Shown here: positions 7,642 through 14,613 of the stretch, one piece after another
Layout: every line of letters starts with the position of its first letter
Position numbering within the stretch: position 1 is the first letter of the stretch
Assembly (NCBI GenBank): GCA_041581135.1
Contig: JBFGCM010000080.1
Span: 1-17,083, forward strand
Length of the DNA stretch: 17,083 nt
Direction: 5' to 3'
Source: JBFGCM01 sp041581135
Lineage (GTDB): Bacteria > Actinomycetota > Acidimicrobiia > Spongiisociales > UBA5794
Position numbers and translations under genes: made by a program
The notes under the pieces: model-generated
Seen by the model: only the letters and a program-made list of their open reading frames with translations
Databases searched by the model: none
What the model was told of the DNA's origin: nothing

Positions 7642-8423
7642 TGTTCATCGGAAGCCTCCAGCTCCAAGACGATCTGTCGCCGGCCCGGTGGATCAGCGAC
7701 CGGATTCACCCGTTCGCGCAGGACGTCGGATCGCTGATCCCAGAGGGCTTCGACGCGTACGTCCGCGTGCTCCACCCCGCATACCGCCATGAGGGGAATG
7801 ATCGGGTGGCCGTCACCTGGGCGGAGATCGCCGCCGCCAACGGGCGCACCGTGCACCCCGAGATGCAGTGGCCGCACATCTCTGGTGTGTGGGAGCACTC
7901 CGGGGGGCGCCACCCCGGTGTGTGGGATCAGGAGCCCGAGGTCGGCACGCTGCCCCGCGACCATGCTGCGGTCTTGGCCGATCTGCTGGTGACCTACACC
8001 GCCACTCCGGAACGGGTGTGGTTCGGTGTGTGGGACGGCTGGGGTGGGTCGTTGGTGGAGGGCGTTCTGGCCGGCGGTGCACGGCGCCCGAGGCGCCGGG
8101 ACGAGAGGTTGCCTGCGGCGCCCCGGCTCGAGCTACCCGGTCGCAGCTACTACCTGCTGTCAGGATCGATCGATGCTGTGGCTGAGTCCTTGGTCGGGCC
8201 GCCGGCGTGGCAATCGGCCAACCTCTGGTGGCCCGAGGATCGCGCCTGGTGCGTCGCCACCGAGATCGACTTCGCGTGGACGTACGTCGGTGGTCGGCAG
8301 GCTCTGATCGAGGATCTTGGTCGGCACCCTGGGCTCGAGGTGGTGCCGACCCGCATCGATCACGGTGTCACGTACGACTCCGACCAACTCAATCCGAGGC
8401 CCCCGGGCGGGCCCGGCTCGTGA
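7641..8423 (+). CDS. Conserved-looking hypothetical protein, Trp-rich, cytoplasmic
   Basis: The protein has 260 residues from GTG 7641. The frame is open further back to 7524, but that part overlaps the TetR gene and reads as an Arg-rich shadow, so I reject it. I do not recognise a named family. The protein begins VFIGSLQLQDDLSPARWISD and has no signal peptide or membrane helix. It is rich in Trp, especially in SGVWEHSGG, VWFGVWDGWGGSLV and ANLWWPEDRAWCVATEIDF, and it ends in a Pro/Gly tail. The ordered aromatic blocks and the YYLLSGSIDAV stretch look like a real globular protein of mixed alpha/beta type. Similar unannotated proteins occur in actinobacteria as far as I recall, but I assign no function. 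It lies between a TetR gene and a convergent membrane-protein gene, which gives no functional clue. Confidence 0.75.
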   Translation: MFIGSLQLQDDLSPARWISDRIHPFAQDVGSLIPEGFDAYVRVLHPAYRHEGNDRVAVTWAEIAAANGRTVHPEMQWPHISGVWEHSGGRHPGVWDQEPEVGTLPRDHAAVLADLLVTYTATPERVWFGVWDGWGGSLVEGVLAGGARRPRRRDERLPAAPRLELPGRSYYLLSGSIDAVAESLVGPPAWQSANLWWPEDRAWCVATEIDFAWTYVGGRQALIEDLGRHPGLEVVPTRIDHGVTYDSDQLNPRPPGGPGS

Positions 8424-8513
8424 GGATTGCGTCCCGCGGTCAACGCTGCGAACCCGTCACCCTGCAGCCAACCGACGGGGCAAGTGGCAGGCCGAGTCGT
8501 TCGATTGGCAAGC

Positions 8514-8547
8514 GCTGAGGAAACCCCTTCTGACGCCTCAGCCGTCA
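8514..8547. terminator. Inverted repeats between convergent genes, possible weak terminator
   Basis: GCTGAGG (8514-8520) pairs with CCTCAGC (8536-8542) across a 15-nt loop. Inside and overlapping it, TGACG (8531-8535) pairs with CGTCA (8543-8547) across 7 nt, so two alternative hairpins compete. Neither has a T-run, and the second arm covers the stop of the minus-strand gene. The rest of the gap 8424-8513 holds no gene that I can support. Confidence 0.25.
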
Positions 8548-9128
8548 GGGCCGAAGTCCGGTACCGGCCGGGCATCGGCGTCGGCCTTGGTGAGCGCGGG
8601 GCCGTTCTCCTCGATGTCTGAGATGAGCCACTCCATCTCGGCGATCTCCCGGCGCTGAGCTTCGATGATCTCTCGAGTGAGCTCCTTGACGCGCACGTCG
8701 TCGATCTCTGCCCGCTCACTGGTGAGGATGGCGATGGAGTGGTGGGGGATCATCGCTCGCATCCAGGATTGGTCTTGCACGGTGGTCTGGCTCCGGACCA
8801 AGAAGATCGCCAGCGCGAACACGATGATGCTGCCGACGACGATGGCCACGTTCATCGCCGGGTTCCGGTACATCCTCCACATGAAGCCGAGCATGATCAC
8901 GGCCATCGCGGCTCCCATCACGAACACCATGTAGAACCGAGTCTCGCTCCAGCGCACGTGGGACAGGTCGTACGAGTTGACGTAGGTGAGCACGAACATG
9001 GCGGCCATCGACGTCAGGATCATGGCGCCGAATCGCCAGTAGGCGGACGAGTGGTCGCTGGACCGGTGGGCGCGTCGCGCCTGCCCAGCCGGGCGGTGGT
9101 CGAGCGTTGGCAATTCGGTGGTGTTCAA
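8538..9128 (-). CDS. Three-helix membrane protein with C-terminal DUF305-like domain
   Basis: The protein has 196 residues from a TTG at 9128, chosen because GGAAGG sits 6 nt upstream. The frame is also open to a TTG at 9215, adding 29 residues of unlikely composition. Three transmembrane helices are clear: about 33-50 (FGAMILTSMAAMFVLTYV), 66-84 and 92-111. After them comes MRAMIPHHSIAILTSERAEI with the paired His129-His130, and a long amphipathic helix VKELTREIIEAQRREIAEME. The MIPHH motif and helix pattern match DUF305, a four-helix-bundle family related to ferritin-like proteins. Some members (CopM type) bind copper in the periplasm. Here the domain would hang from the third helix on one face of the membrane. 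A metal role is inference from the family. The gene is divergent from the ABC transporter operon and convergent with the hypothetical gene. Confidence 0.82.
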   Translation of the reverse strand: MNTTELPTLDHRPAGQARRAHRSSDHSSAYWRFGAMILTSMAAMFVLTYVNSYDLSHVRWSETRFYMVFVMGAAMAVIMLGFMWRMYRNPAMNVAIVVGSIIVFALAIFLVRSQTTVQDQSWMRAMIPHHSIAILTSERAEIDDVRVKELTREIIEAQRREIAEMEWLISDIEENGPALTKADADARPVPDFGPDG

Positions 9129-9221
9129 GACGTGCCTTCCCTGTTGCGAACCTCTCGCACCCGTACCCGGCGCCCGGGTGGCCGAAACCTCCGGACCGAC
9201 CGACAACCCGGTCAAACCGCC

Positions 9222-9236
9222 TACCGTCTGCGCCGA
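9222..9236 (+). promoter_or_regulatory. Candidate -10 box giving a leaderless start
   Basis: TACCGT at 9222-9227 lies 8 nt before the ATG at 9236, and no Shine-Dalgarno is present between them. A -35 element is not obvious. The gap back to the divergent DUF305 gene is about 107 bp and would hold both promoters. Confidence 0.35.
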
Positions 9237-10171
9237 TGAACACCCCCATGAGCAACGAGGCGATCCGGTTCCGAGGCGTGAAGCGCGCCTTCGGCGACAT
9301 CGTGGCCATCGACGACCTCGATCTCTCCATTCCGGCCGGCTCGGTCACGGTCCTGCTGGGGCCGAACGGTGCCGGCAAGACCACCACGGTGCGCTTGGTC
9401 ACCGGCGCTCTCGCTGCCGACGGCGGCTCCATCGCCACCCTGGGGCTCGACCCGATCGCCGACGGCACGCATGTGCGGGCCCGCTGCGGTGTCGTGCCGC
9501 CCAAGCCTGCGCTCTACGACCGCCTCACCGGGTCTGAGAACCTGCGGTTCGCCGCCGAGGTGTTCGACGCCCCACGCTCCGCCATCGCCGATGCGGCGGC
9601 ACGGTTCGACATCGCCTATGCGCTCGACCAGGAAGTTGCCGGATACTCCACCGGCATGCGCACCCGCCTCGCCTTGGCCCGTGCCGTGTTGCACGATCCC
9701 GACATCCTGCTGCTCGACGAGCCCACGGCCGGGCTCGACCCGGAGTCGGCGCGCGCCGTGCTGTATCTGATCCGTGATCTGGCGGGCCGGGGTCGCACCA
9801 TCGTCATGTGCACCCACTTGCTCCACGAGGCCGAGGGCATCGCCGACCAGGTGGTGCTCATGGACAACGGCCATGCCCGGGCCGCCGGCCACCCGGCGAC
9901 GCTGGCGGCCACGTACCTGGCCGACCCGCGGGTGCTGTTCGATGCCGAGGACCGCACCACCCTGGATGTCCTTGCCGGCCTGCCGGGGGTGCTCGAGGTG
10001 GCCAACAATGGCGTGGTCGAGGCCACCCTCGACGATCTCGACCGGTTGCCAGACCTGGTGGTGGCGCTGGTGGACGCCGGCGCCCGTCTCACTCGGGTGG
10101 AACCGATGGTGCCCACCCTGGAGCATCTCTACTTCGAGATGCAGCGCGCTCACCGGGAGCCGTCGTCATGA
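9236..10171 (+). CDS. ABC transporter ATP-binding protein
   Basis: The protein has 311 residues from ATG 9236; an in-frame ATG at 9248 is an alternative, and the frame upstream to 9107 crosses the divergent gene's start. Walker A is GPNGAGKTT (42-50, Lys48). The signature is STGMRTRLALARA (from 138). Walker B is ILLLDEP with Asp161-Glu162. The H-loop His194 is in CTHLLHE. It is a full single nucleotide-binding domain followed by about 80 residues of accessory domain, as in many ABC-2 exporters of the DrrA/NatA/CcmA type. It powers the permease encoded next, with which it overlaps by ATGA, probably as a homodimer on the cytoplasmic face. The substrate cannot be read. Drug, lipid or sodium-type export systems all share this layout. 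Confidence 0.93.
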   Translation: MNTPMSNEAIRFRGVKRAFGDIVAIDDLDLSIPAGSVTVLLGPNGAGKTTTVRLVTGALAADGGSIATLGLDPIADGTHVRARCGVVPPKPALYDRLTGSENLRFAAEVFDAPRSAIADAAARFDIAYALDQEVAGYSTGMRTRLALARAVLHDPDILLLDEPTAGLDPESARAVLYLIRDLAGRGRTIVMCTHLLHEAEGIADQVVLMDNGHARAAGHPATLAATYLADPRVLFDAEDRTTLDVLAGLPGVLEVANNGVVEATLDDLDRLPDLVVALVDAGARLTRVEPMVPTLEHLYFEMQRAHREPSS

Positions 10172-10983
10172 AGGCCTGGACGGTTGCTCGGCTCGACATG
10201 GCAGTGCTGTTCAAGAGCCGCGACTACTGGCTGCCGATGAGCATGCTGGCCGGAGTCTTCTTCGTGGTCGTGCCGCTCTTCATGCTCTCGGTCGTGACTT
10301 CGAACACCAGCAGCGAGCTGGCGCAGCAGCTGGGCAACGTCATCAACACGCTGCCCGACACCGTGCAGGACCAAATCCAGGGCGACACCCCGCAGACCCA
10401 AGCCGCCTTCGGGTTCGCCGTGTACCTGCTCGCGCCCATCGCCATCGTCGTGCCGCTGACCATCTCGTCCGCGGTGGCGGCCAACGCCCTGGTGAGCGAC
10501 CGCGAGAAGGGCACCGGCGAGTTTCTGGCGCACTCGCCGCTCACCGAACGTGACATCTACCTGGGCAAGCTCATCGCCAGCCTGGTGCCCGGATACGTCG
10601 CCACGGTCGTCGGATTCGGCATCTACTCGGTTATCGTCAACACGCAGGTCGGCCCGCAGCTGGGCGGGTGGTTCTTCCCGACGGCGGGGTGGTGGCTGTT
10701 GATCTTCTGGGTGGTGCCGCCGTTCATCGCTTTCGCCATCTCCGTCATCGTCATGGTGTCGGGGCGAGTCCGTAGCGCCGCCGCCGCCCAGCAGACCGCC
10801 ACCTTGGTGACGCTCCCGGTGATCGTCTTGGCCTATGCCATCGCCAGCGGCCTGCTCTACGACCCCGTGGTCTCGGCGCTGACCGTCGGTGTGGTCGCCT
10901 GGCTGGCAGCGGCTGTGACACTCGGATGGGGAGCACGGTCGTTGCACCGAGCTCGACTCCTCGGGGTGGGGCGCGACGCGTGA
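10168..10983 (+). CDS. ABC-2 type permease
   Basis: The protein has 271 residues; the start is set by the ATGA overlap with the ATPase gene. A short cytoplasmic lead (MKAWTVARLDMAVLFKSRDY) precedes about six membrane helices: near 26-47, 88-110, 137-157, 170-192, 206-230 and 235-255. Between helices 2 and 3 lies SDREKGTGEFLAHSPLTERD, the ERExGT-type coupling segment of ABC-2 exporters, followed by IYLGKL. A soluble loop rich in Gln/Asn/Thr (SNTSSELAQQLGNVINTLPD) lies outside between helices 1 and 2. The protein would pair as a dimer with the preceding ATPase to make a complete exporter. It overlaps the next gene by GTGA, so all three genes are likely translated together. Confidence 0.9.
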   Translation: MKAWTVARLDMAVLFKSRDYWLPMSMLAGVFFVVVPLFMLSVVTSNTSSELAQQLGNVINTLPDTVQDQIQGDTPQTQAAFGFAVYLLAPIAIVVPLTISSAVAANALVSDREKGTGEFLAHSPLTERDIYLGKLIASLVPGYVATVVGFGIYSVIVNTQVGPQLGGWFFPTAGWWLLIFWVVPPFIAFAISVIVMVSGRVRSAAAAQQTATLVTLPVIVLAYAIASGLLYDPVVSALTVGVVAWLAAAVTLGWGARSLHRARLLGVGRDA

Positions 10984-11501
10984 GCGACGGTCCGGTCGGC
11001 CAAGCCGTCGAGCTGTACTTCGACGCCGTCTCCGAAGCTCGGCTGCTCGCCGAGTGGGACCGGATCGGAAGCGACCTGGCACAGCTCGGTGCCCGACCCC
11101 ACCTGAGCCTGGCGGTGTTCCGGCCACCTACCGATCCCACTCTCGTCATCGAAGCCATTGATGCATGGACGGCCCATGAAGATCCCATGGAGGTCAGCCT
11201 CGAGTCCGTCGGCATGTTCGACGCCGGGGTCGTGTTCCTGGCGCCTGTGGTGTCGGCCGAGTTGATCGCCGCCCACGGGCGGTTCCACGCCTTCCTCGGC
11301 GACCTGGAGCGATGGGACCTCTACCGGCCGGGCCGCTGGGTGCCCCACTGCACCATGGCGACGCGCCTCGGCCTAGGGGAACAAGCTCGGACGGCGGCGC
11401 GACTCCTCGACGGGAACGGCTTCGGCCCCGCCCGGCTCGAGCGGGTGGGCCTCGTCGAGTACGACCCGGTCAAGTCACTCCACGACGCGGCACTCGAGTA
11501 G
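10980..11501 (+). CDS. 2H phosphoesterase, 2'-5' RNA ligase / cyclic phosphodiesterase fold
   Basis: The protein has 173 residues from a GTG overlapping the permease stop (GTGA). Two H-x-[ST]-x motifs are present in the right order and about 80 residues apart: HLSL at 41-44 (ARPHLSLAVF) and HCTM at 123-126 (VPHCTMATRL). These are the paired catalytic His motifs of the 2H superfamily. Its members open or form 2',3'-cyclic phosphate or 2'-5' linkages in RNA or small nucleotides. It is a single compact cytoplasmic domain with no extra region. Being the third gene of an ABC exporter operon is unusual for an RNA-repair enzyme. It may act on a nucleotide-like substrate, or simply share the promoter. 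The superfamily is secure; the reaction is not known. Confidence 0.85.
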   Translation: MSDGPVGQAVELYFDAVSEARLLAEWDRIGSDLAQLGARPHLSLAVFRPPTDPTLVIEAIDAWTAHEDPMEVSLESVGMFDAGVVFLAPVVSAELIAAHGRFHAFLGDLERWDLYRPGRWVPHCTMATRLGLGEQARTAARLLDGNGFGPARLERVGLVEYDPVKSLHDAALE

Positions 11502-11528
11502 TCGCTCCCTGCGGGTCGTCTGGCGCCG

Positions 11529-12620
11529 TCAGTCGGGAATCACCTGACCCGGCGGCCGGGTGGGTTGCGGCACCTCGACGGCCACGCTGCTCGGTGGGCT
11601 CGGCTCCTCGACCCTCTCCTCGACCACCGACGTGGTGGTTGCCGGTTCCTCGGCGATGTCCGGCGGTGGTGCCGGCTGCTCCGTCCCGGACAGTCTCGGG
11701 ATCGACACTTCCGGGACATCCCGGAGCACCAACGCCCCTTCGCCATCGCGGACATACTGCGTCAGCGGGTAGAGGTTGCCCACCACCCGCCCGTCGGCAT
11801 CGATGCGGACGTCCGACTCGATGCCGTACCACTCGTCGGCGTAGGCCCCGACCTCGACGGCTCGTCCGGCGCCGTCGTAGACGAACACGTCTCGGAGCAG
11901 CTCGCCATTCGCGTCGTACACGTACAGGTTCGTGATGCCCTCGCCGTCGGGATGGGTGAGCAGGCCGGGTTGTTCCCCGAAGGGGTCTGCCATGAAGGTC
12001 TCGACGAACACCGTTTCCCGGGGCGATACGAAGAGCGCCGACCACAACACGATCACGGCGGCGATGCCGCCGATCACGGCGACGGCACGCCAGATGCGTC
12101 CCTCGTCCTCCCCCCGCAGTCCGGCTCGTGCGCTCAAGCCGATGGCCACGGCGAGGGCCAGCAGCCCGAGGAGATGCCGACCCGGGATGATGAGATGCCG
12201 GCTCCAGTTCCACGCACCTTCGGTCAGCATGCCCAGCACCACGAGCGGAGCCCACGCCCGCACGATCCACCATGCCGGCCGGAGCATCGGCACGAACTCG
12301 TGGACCGGCTCCATTCGGGGATGGTCGAGGACGCTGCGCACGCGATCGCGAGCGGCGATGCCCCACCGCCCGATCCGTCCGGGTTGGTCGACGTGCTGGT
12401 CCAATCCCGCGCCGGCGCGCAGCTCTGCCGCGTATGCCGCAGGATCGCCCATCTCGGCTTCGAACGCATCGGGGGCGTCGGCGGCCAGTTCCTTGAGGTG
12501 CTGTTCGAGGTCGGCGAGCAGCTCGTCACGTTCGGCCTCGGGCAGGTCGGCGAAGTGCTCGCCGACCGCGGCGGCGAATTCGGCGACCCGATCGTCGATG
12601 GTCATGGTGGCGCTGCTCAC
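11529..12620 (-). CDS. HAAS-domain membrane protein with YD-like motifs and Pro/Thr-rich tail
   Basis: The protein has 363 residues from GTG 12620, which overlaps the PadR stop (GTGA) and has GGAGGT 6 nt upstream. Residues 8-73 (ending MGDPAAYAAELRAGAG) form a HAAS-type helical domain (formerly DUF1700-like), commonly found next to PadR regulators. Three membrane helices follow near 116-132, 149-164 and 179-198. The outer part has NLYVYDANGELLRDVFVYD, then GAGRAVEV (231-256), like two short YD-type repeats. It ends in an acidic Pro/Thr/Val tail from about 308. It is probably a membrane partner of the PadR protein, linking an envelope signal to gene control or being controlled by it. The pairing is well known in the family, but the mechanism is not. 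The neighbouring 2H gene is convergent, 27 bp away. Confidence 0.82.
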   Translation of the reverse strand: MSSATMTIDDRVAEFAAAVGEHFADLPEAERDELLADLEQHLKELAADAPDAFEAEMGDPAAYAAELRAGAGLDQHVDQPGRIGRWGIAARDRVRSVLDHPRMEPVHEFVPMLRPAWWIVRAWAPLVVLGMLTEGAWNWSRHLIIPGRHLLGLLALAVAIGLSARAGLRGEDEGRIWRAVAVIGGIAAVIVLWSALFVSPRETVFVETFMADPFGEQPGLLTHPDGEGITNLYVYDANGELLRDVFVYDGAGRAVEVGAYADEWYGIESDVRIDADGRVVGNLYPLTQYVRDGEGALVLRDVPEVSIPRLSGTEQPAPPPDIAEEPATTTSVVEERVEEPSPPSSVAVEVPQPTRPPGQVIPD

Positions 12621-12955
12621 GCTGCAACCTCCTCGGGGAGCAGATGATCGATGTTGTTCACGAACGTGCGCCACTCCTTGGCGCCGATGGCCAATTGGTC
12701 TCGGCCGGTATCATTGATTGCGTAGTACTTCCGGTTGGGACCCTCATCGGAAGGCTTGACATACGAGGCCAGGCATCCTGCTTGGAACAACCGTCGCAAG
12801 GTGCCATAGACGGAGGCATCGCCCACGTCCTCGATGCCGGCTTCACGCAGACGGCGGACGATGGCATACCCATAGGCGTCATCGTCGTGCAACACTGCCA
12901 GCACGGCCAAGTCCAACACCCCCTTCAGCAACTGGCTGGTCTCCACGCCCCGCAT
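12617..12955 (-). CDS. PadR-family transcriptional regulator
   Basis: The protein has 112 residues from ATG 12955, with GGAGGG 4 nt upstream; a TTG at 12967 is an alternative. It is the short PadR type (PadR-s2 length). The winged helix reads LLKGVLDLAVLAVL (helix 1), AYGYAIVRRLREAG (helix 2), DASVYGTLRRLFQAGCLASY (recognition helix and turn) and then the wing GPNRKYYAINDTGRDQL. A short C-terminal helix WRTFVNNIDHLLPEE serves dimer formation. It probably represses its own operon, which includes the HAAS membrane gene translated by GTGA coupling. It could also affect the divergent histidine-kinase gene through the shared 167-bp gap. Inverted TACTAC/GTAGTG-type elements lie in that gap. Confidence 0.92.
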   Translation of the reverse strand: MRGVETSQLLKGVLDLAVLAVLHDDDAYGYAIVRRLREAGIEDVGDASVYGTLRRLFQAGCLASYVKPSDEGPNRKYYAINDTGRDQLAIGAKEWRTFVNNIDHLLPEEVAA

Positions 12956-12981
12956 TCGTCCCTCCAAGGTCGATGAGCGGT

Positions 12982-13019
12982 ACTACGTGGCGCACACTAA
13001 TACGTTTGGCGAAGTAGTG
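12982..13019. promoter_or_regulatory. Candidate PadR operator and minus-strand -10
   Basis: CACTA (12995-12999) and TAGTG (13015-13019) form an inverted pair 15 bp apart, nested in ACTAC (12982-12986) and GTAGT (13014-13018). Another TAGTG follows at 13021. On the minus strand TATTAG (13002-12997) could be the -10 box for PadR. The repeats are short and the assignment is tentative. The remainder of the 12956-13122 gap shows nothing else I can support. Confidence 0.35.
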
Positions 13020-13122
13020 CTAGTGGTGATTCGTGGACCGGTCCAAGGGAGCGGGTGACGCAGCAGCCCAGCCGAACGGCCGGCCTCAACCCTGCGTCCG
13101 TTCGTGCCGACGAAACAAGGAC

Positions 13123-14613
13123 ATGTCTCGCACCGATCCGAGCCGCGACACCCGCCGTCGGGGGCCGTCGCCGTGGTGGCTAGTGGCGGCACTGTTCGTG
13201 TTCGTGCTGGCGACTGTGGCGGCGGTGACCGGCGTTGCCCAGTATCGGGAATCGAGTCGGCCGGTAGGGGAGGGCGAGTTGTTCTCCGACGAGGCCGAGG
13301 TAGCGTCGCTGGTGGTCGGGGACCGCATCGGGACGGGATGGGCACTTGCCGACGCGCTGCGGTCGGCCCGCAATCAGTTGAACGTCGAAGCGGTGGCTGC
13401 GGTGTCCAGTGGTCACGTGGTCGCGGCGACCTCGTCGACGCTCGAGGAACTCACCGTCAATCCACTCCTCGCCGGTGCCAACGAGCGACAGCGCTTCTTT
13501 GCGGTGGCCGCCAGCCCGGAGGTTGCGATCGCGATCGATGGCGTCGTCGAGTGGAACGGCGACGAGATCCTCTACCTCGTGCATCAACCCGAGGCTCACG
13601 GTGCACCGGCGTTGCTGTTGTACTACGACTTCGACGAGCTCCTCCTCCGGCGGGCGCGGGCAGTGCAGATCCAACCGTGGACGTTTCAGCTGTTGGTCGC
13701 GGCCGTCGCGATGGGCACGGTCGGCGTTCTGCTCGTGCTCGGCCGGGCTCGCGCCTGGAGCCGGTACCGGCGTATGGAACTCGAGTCGGACCTGCTCCGG
13801 CAGCACGCAGCAGAATTGGAAGCGACCAACACCGAACTCGAAGCGGCCCGCACCGAGGCGGAGCGAGCGCTCGCCCTGGCTGAGGAGACAAACCGCATCC
13901 GCAGCGAGTTCGTGCTGATGATCAACCATGAGCTGCGGACGCCCCTGGCCAGTGTCGTGACAGGGGCCGAGCTGTTGCAGGTGGACGACGGACTCACCAA
14001 GGAGGATCGCGCCCGCTTGGTGGACGACATGGTCGCCGACGGCAACCGACTCCACGGCATGATCTCGCAGATGCTGGCGGTGGCGAGAATCGAGAACCGC
14101 GGGTTCGAGTTCGACCTACGCCGGGTTCCGCTGCTGCAGTTGTGCAGCGACATCGAAGCTGCCCACCCAAAGCTCACCGTCGACCACCTCGGTACGCCAG
14201 ACGAGGTGCTCGCCACCGTCGCAGTCCGCACCGATCCGCAGACCGTGGCGCAGCTCGTGGCATCGCTGGCCGACAACGCACTCACCCATGGGGCGTCGAC
14301 GGTCAGATTGGAGTGCTCCGTCGACCTCGGGTTCGAGCCACTGCTGGCCAGCGGAGTCTCGCCGGAGGAAGCGGTGTACTTCACCGTGATCGACGACGGC
14401 CCGGGCATCGATCCCGAGTTCCTCCCCCGTATCTTCGAGAAGTTCGAGAAGAAGAGCTTCAGCAGCGGCACCGGTTTGGGTCTCTACCTCGCCGATCTGA
14501 TGGTGAATGCCCTCGAAGGATCTCTGTCGGTGACGACGAGCACGTCCGGCACGTGCATCGCAGTGGCAGTACCTCGCCTGCAGGCCACAGCCGGCTTGGA
14601 GGTCGTGGCGTGA
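13123..14613 (+). CDS. Membrane sensor histidine kinase
   Basis: The protein has 496 residues from ATG 13123 (AAGGA just upstream, slightly close). A GTG at 13033 would add 30 polar residues and cannot be excluded. Helix 1 is about 18-39 (WWLVAALFVFVLATVAAVTG) and helix 2 about 188-207, enclosing a roughly 145-residue extracellular sensor with no recognised motif. A coiled coil (LEATNTELEAARTEAERALA) leads to the HisKA box with His269 in MINHELRTPL. The ATPase boxes follow: N box Asn385 in LADNALTHG, G1 Asp424-Asp425 in DDGPGID, F box FEKFEKK, and G2 GTGLGLYLA (449-457). All key residues are present, so it should autophosphorylate. No response regulator is found nearby. It is GTGA-coupled to a cupredoxin-like lipoprotein, which may be its sensing partner. 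It is divergent from the PadR operon. Confidence 0.9.
   Translation: MSRTDPSRDTRRRGPSPWWLVAALFVFVLATVAAVTGVAQYRESSRPVGEGELFSDEAEVASLVVGDRIGTGWALADALRSARNQLNVEAVAAVSSGHVVAATSSTLEELTVNPLLAGANERQRFFAVAASPEVAIAIDGVVEWNGDEILYLVHQPEAHGAPALLLYYDFDELLLRRARAVQIQPWTFQLLVAAVAMGTVGVLLVLGRARAWSRYRRMELESDLLRQHAAELEATNTELEAARTEAERALALAEETNRIRSEFVLMINHELRTPLASVVTGAELLQVDDGLTKEDRARLVDDMVADGNRLHGMISQMLAVARIENRGFEFDLRRVPLLQLCSDIEAAHPKLTVDHLGTPDEVLATVAVRTDPQTVAQLVASLADNALTHGASTVRLECSVDLGFEPLLASGVSPEEAVYFTVIDDGPGIDPEFLPRIFEKFEKKSFSSGTGLGLYLADLMVNALEGSLSVTTSTSGTCIAVAVPRLQATAGLEVVA

Noticed and set aside
9129..9215. Longer N-terminus for the DUF305-like protein (TTG 9215)
   Set aside because: It would add 29 Gly/Ala/Arg-rich residues, while TTG 9128 has GGAAGG at proper distance; some doubt remains.
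10150..11127. Minus-strand open frame of 325 codons
   Set aside because: It is His/Arg/Gly/Asp-rich shadow opposite the permease and 2H genes, with no hydrophobic core.
11502..11528. Terminator between the 2H and HAAS genes
   Set aside because: Only a trivial CCC-TGC-GGG stem is present, with no T-run.
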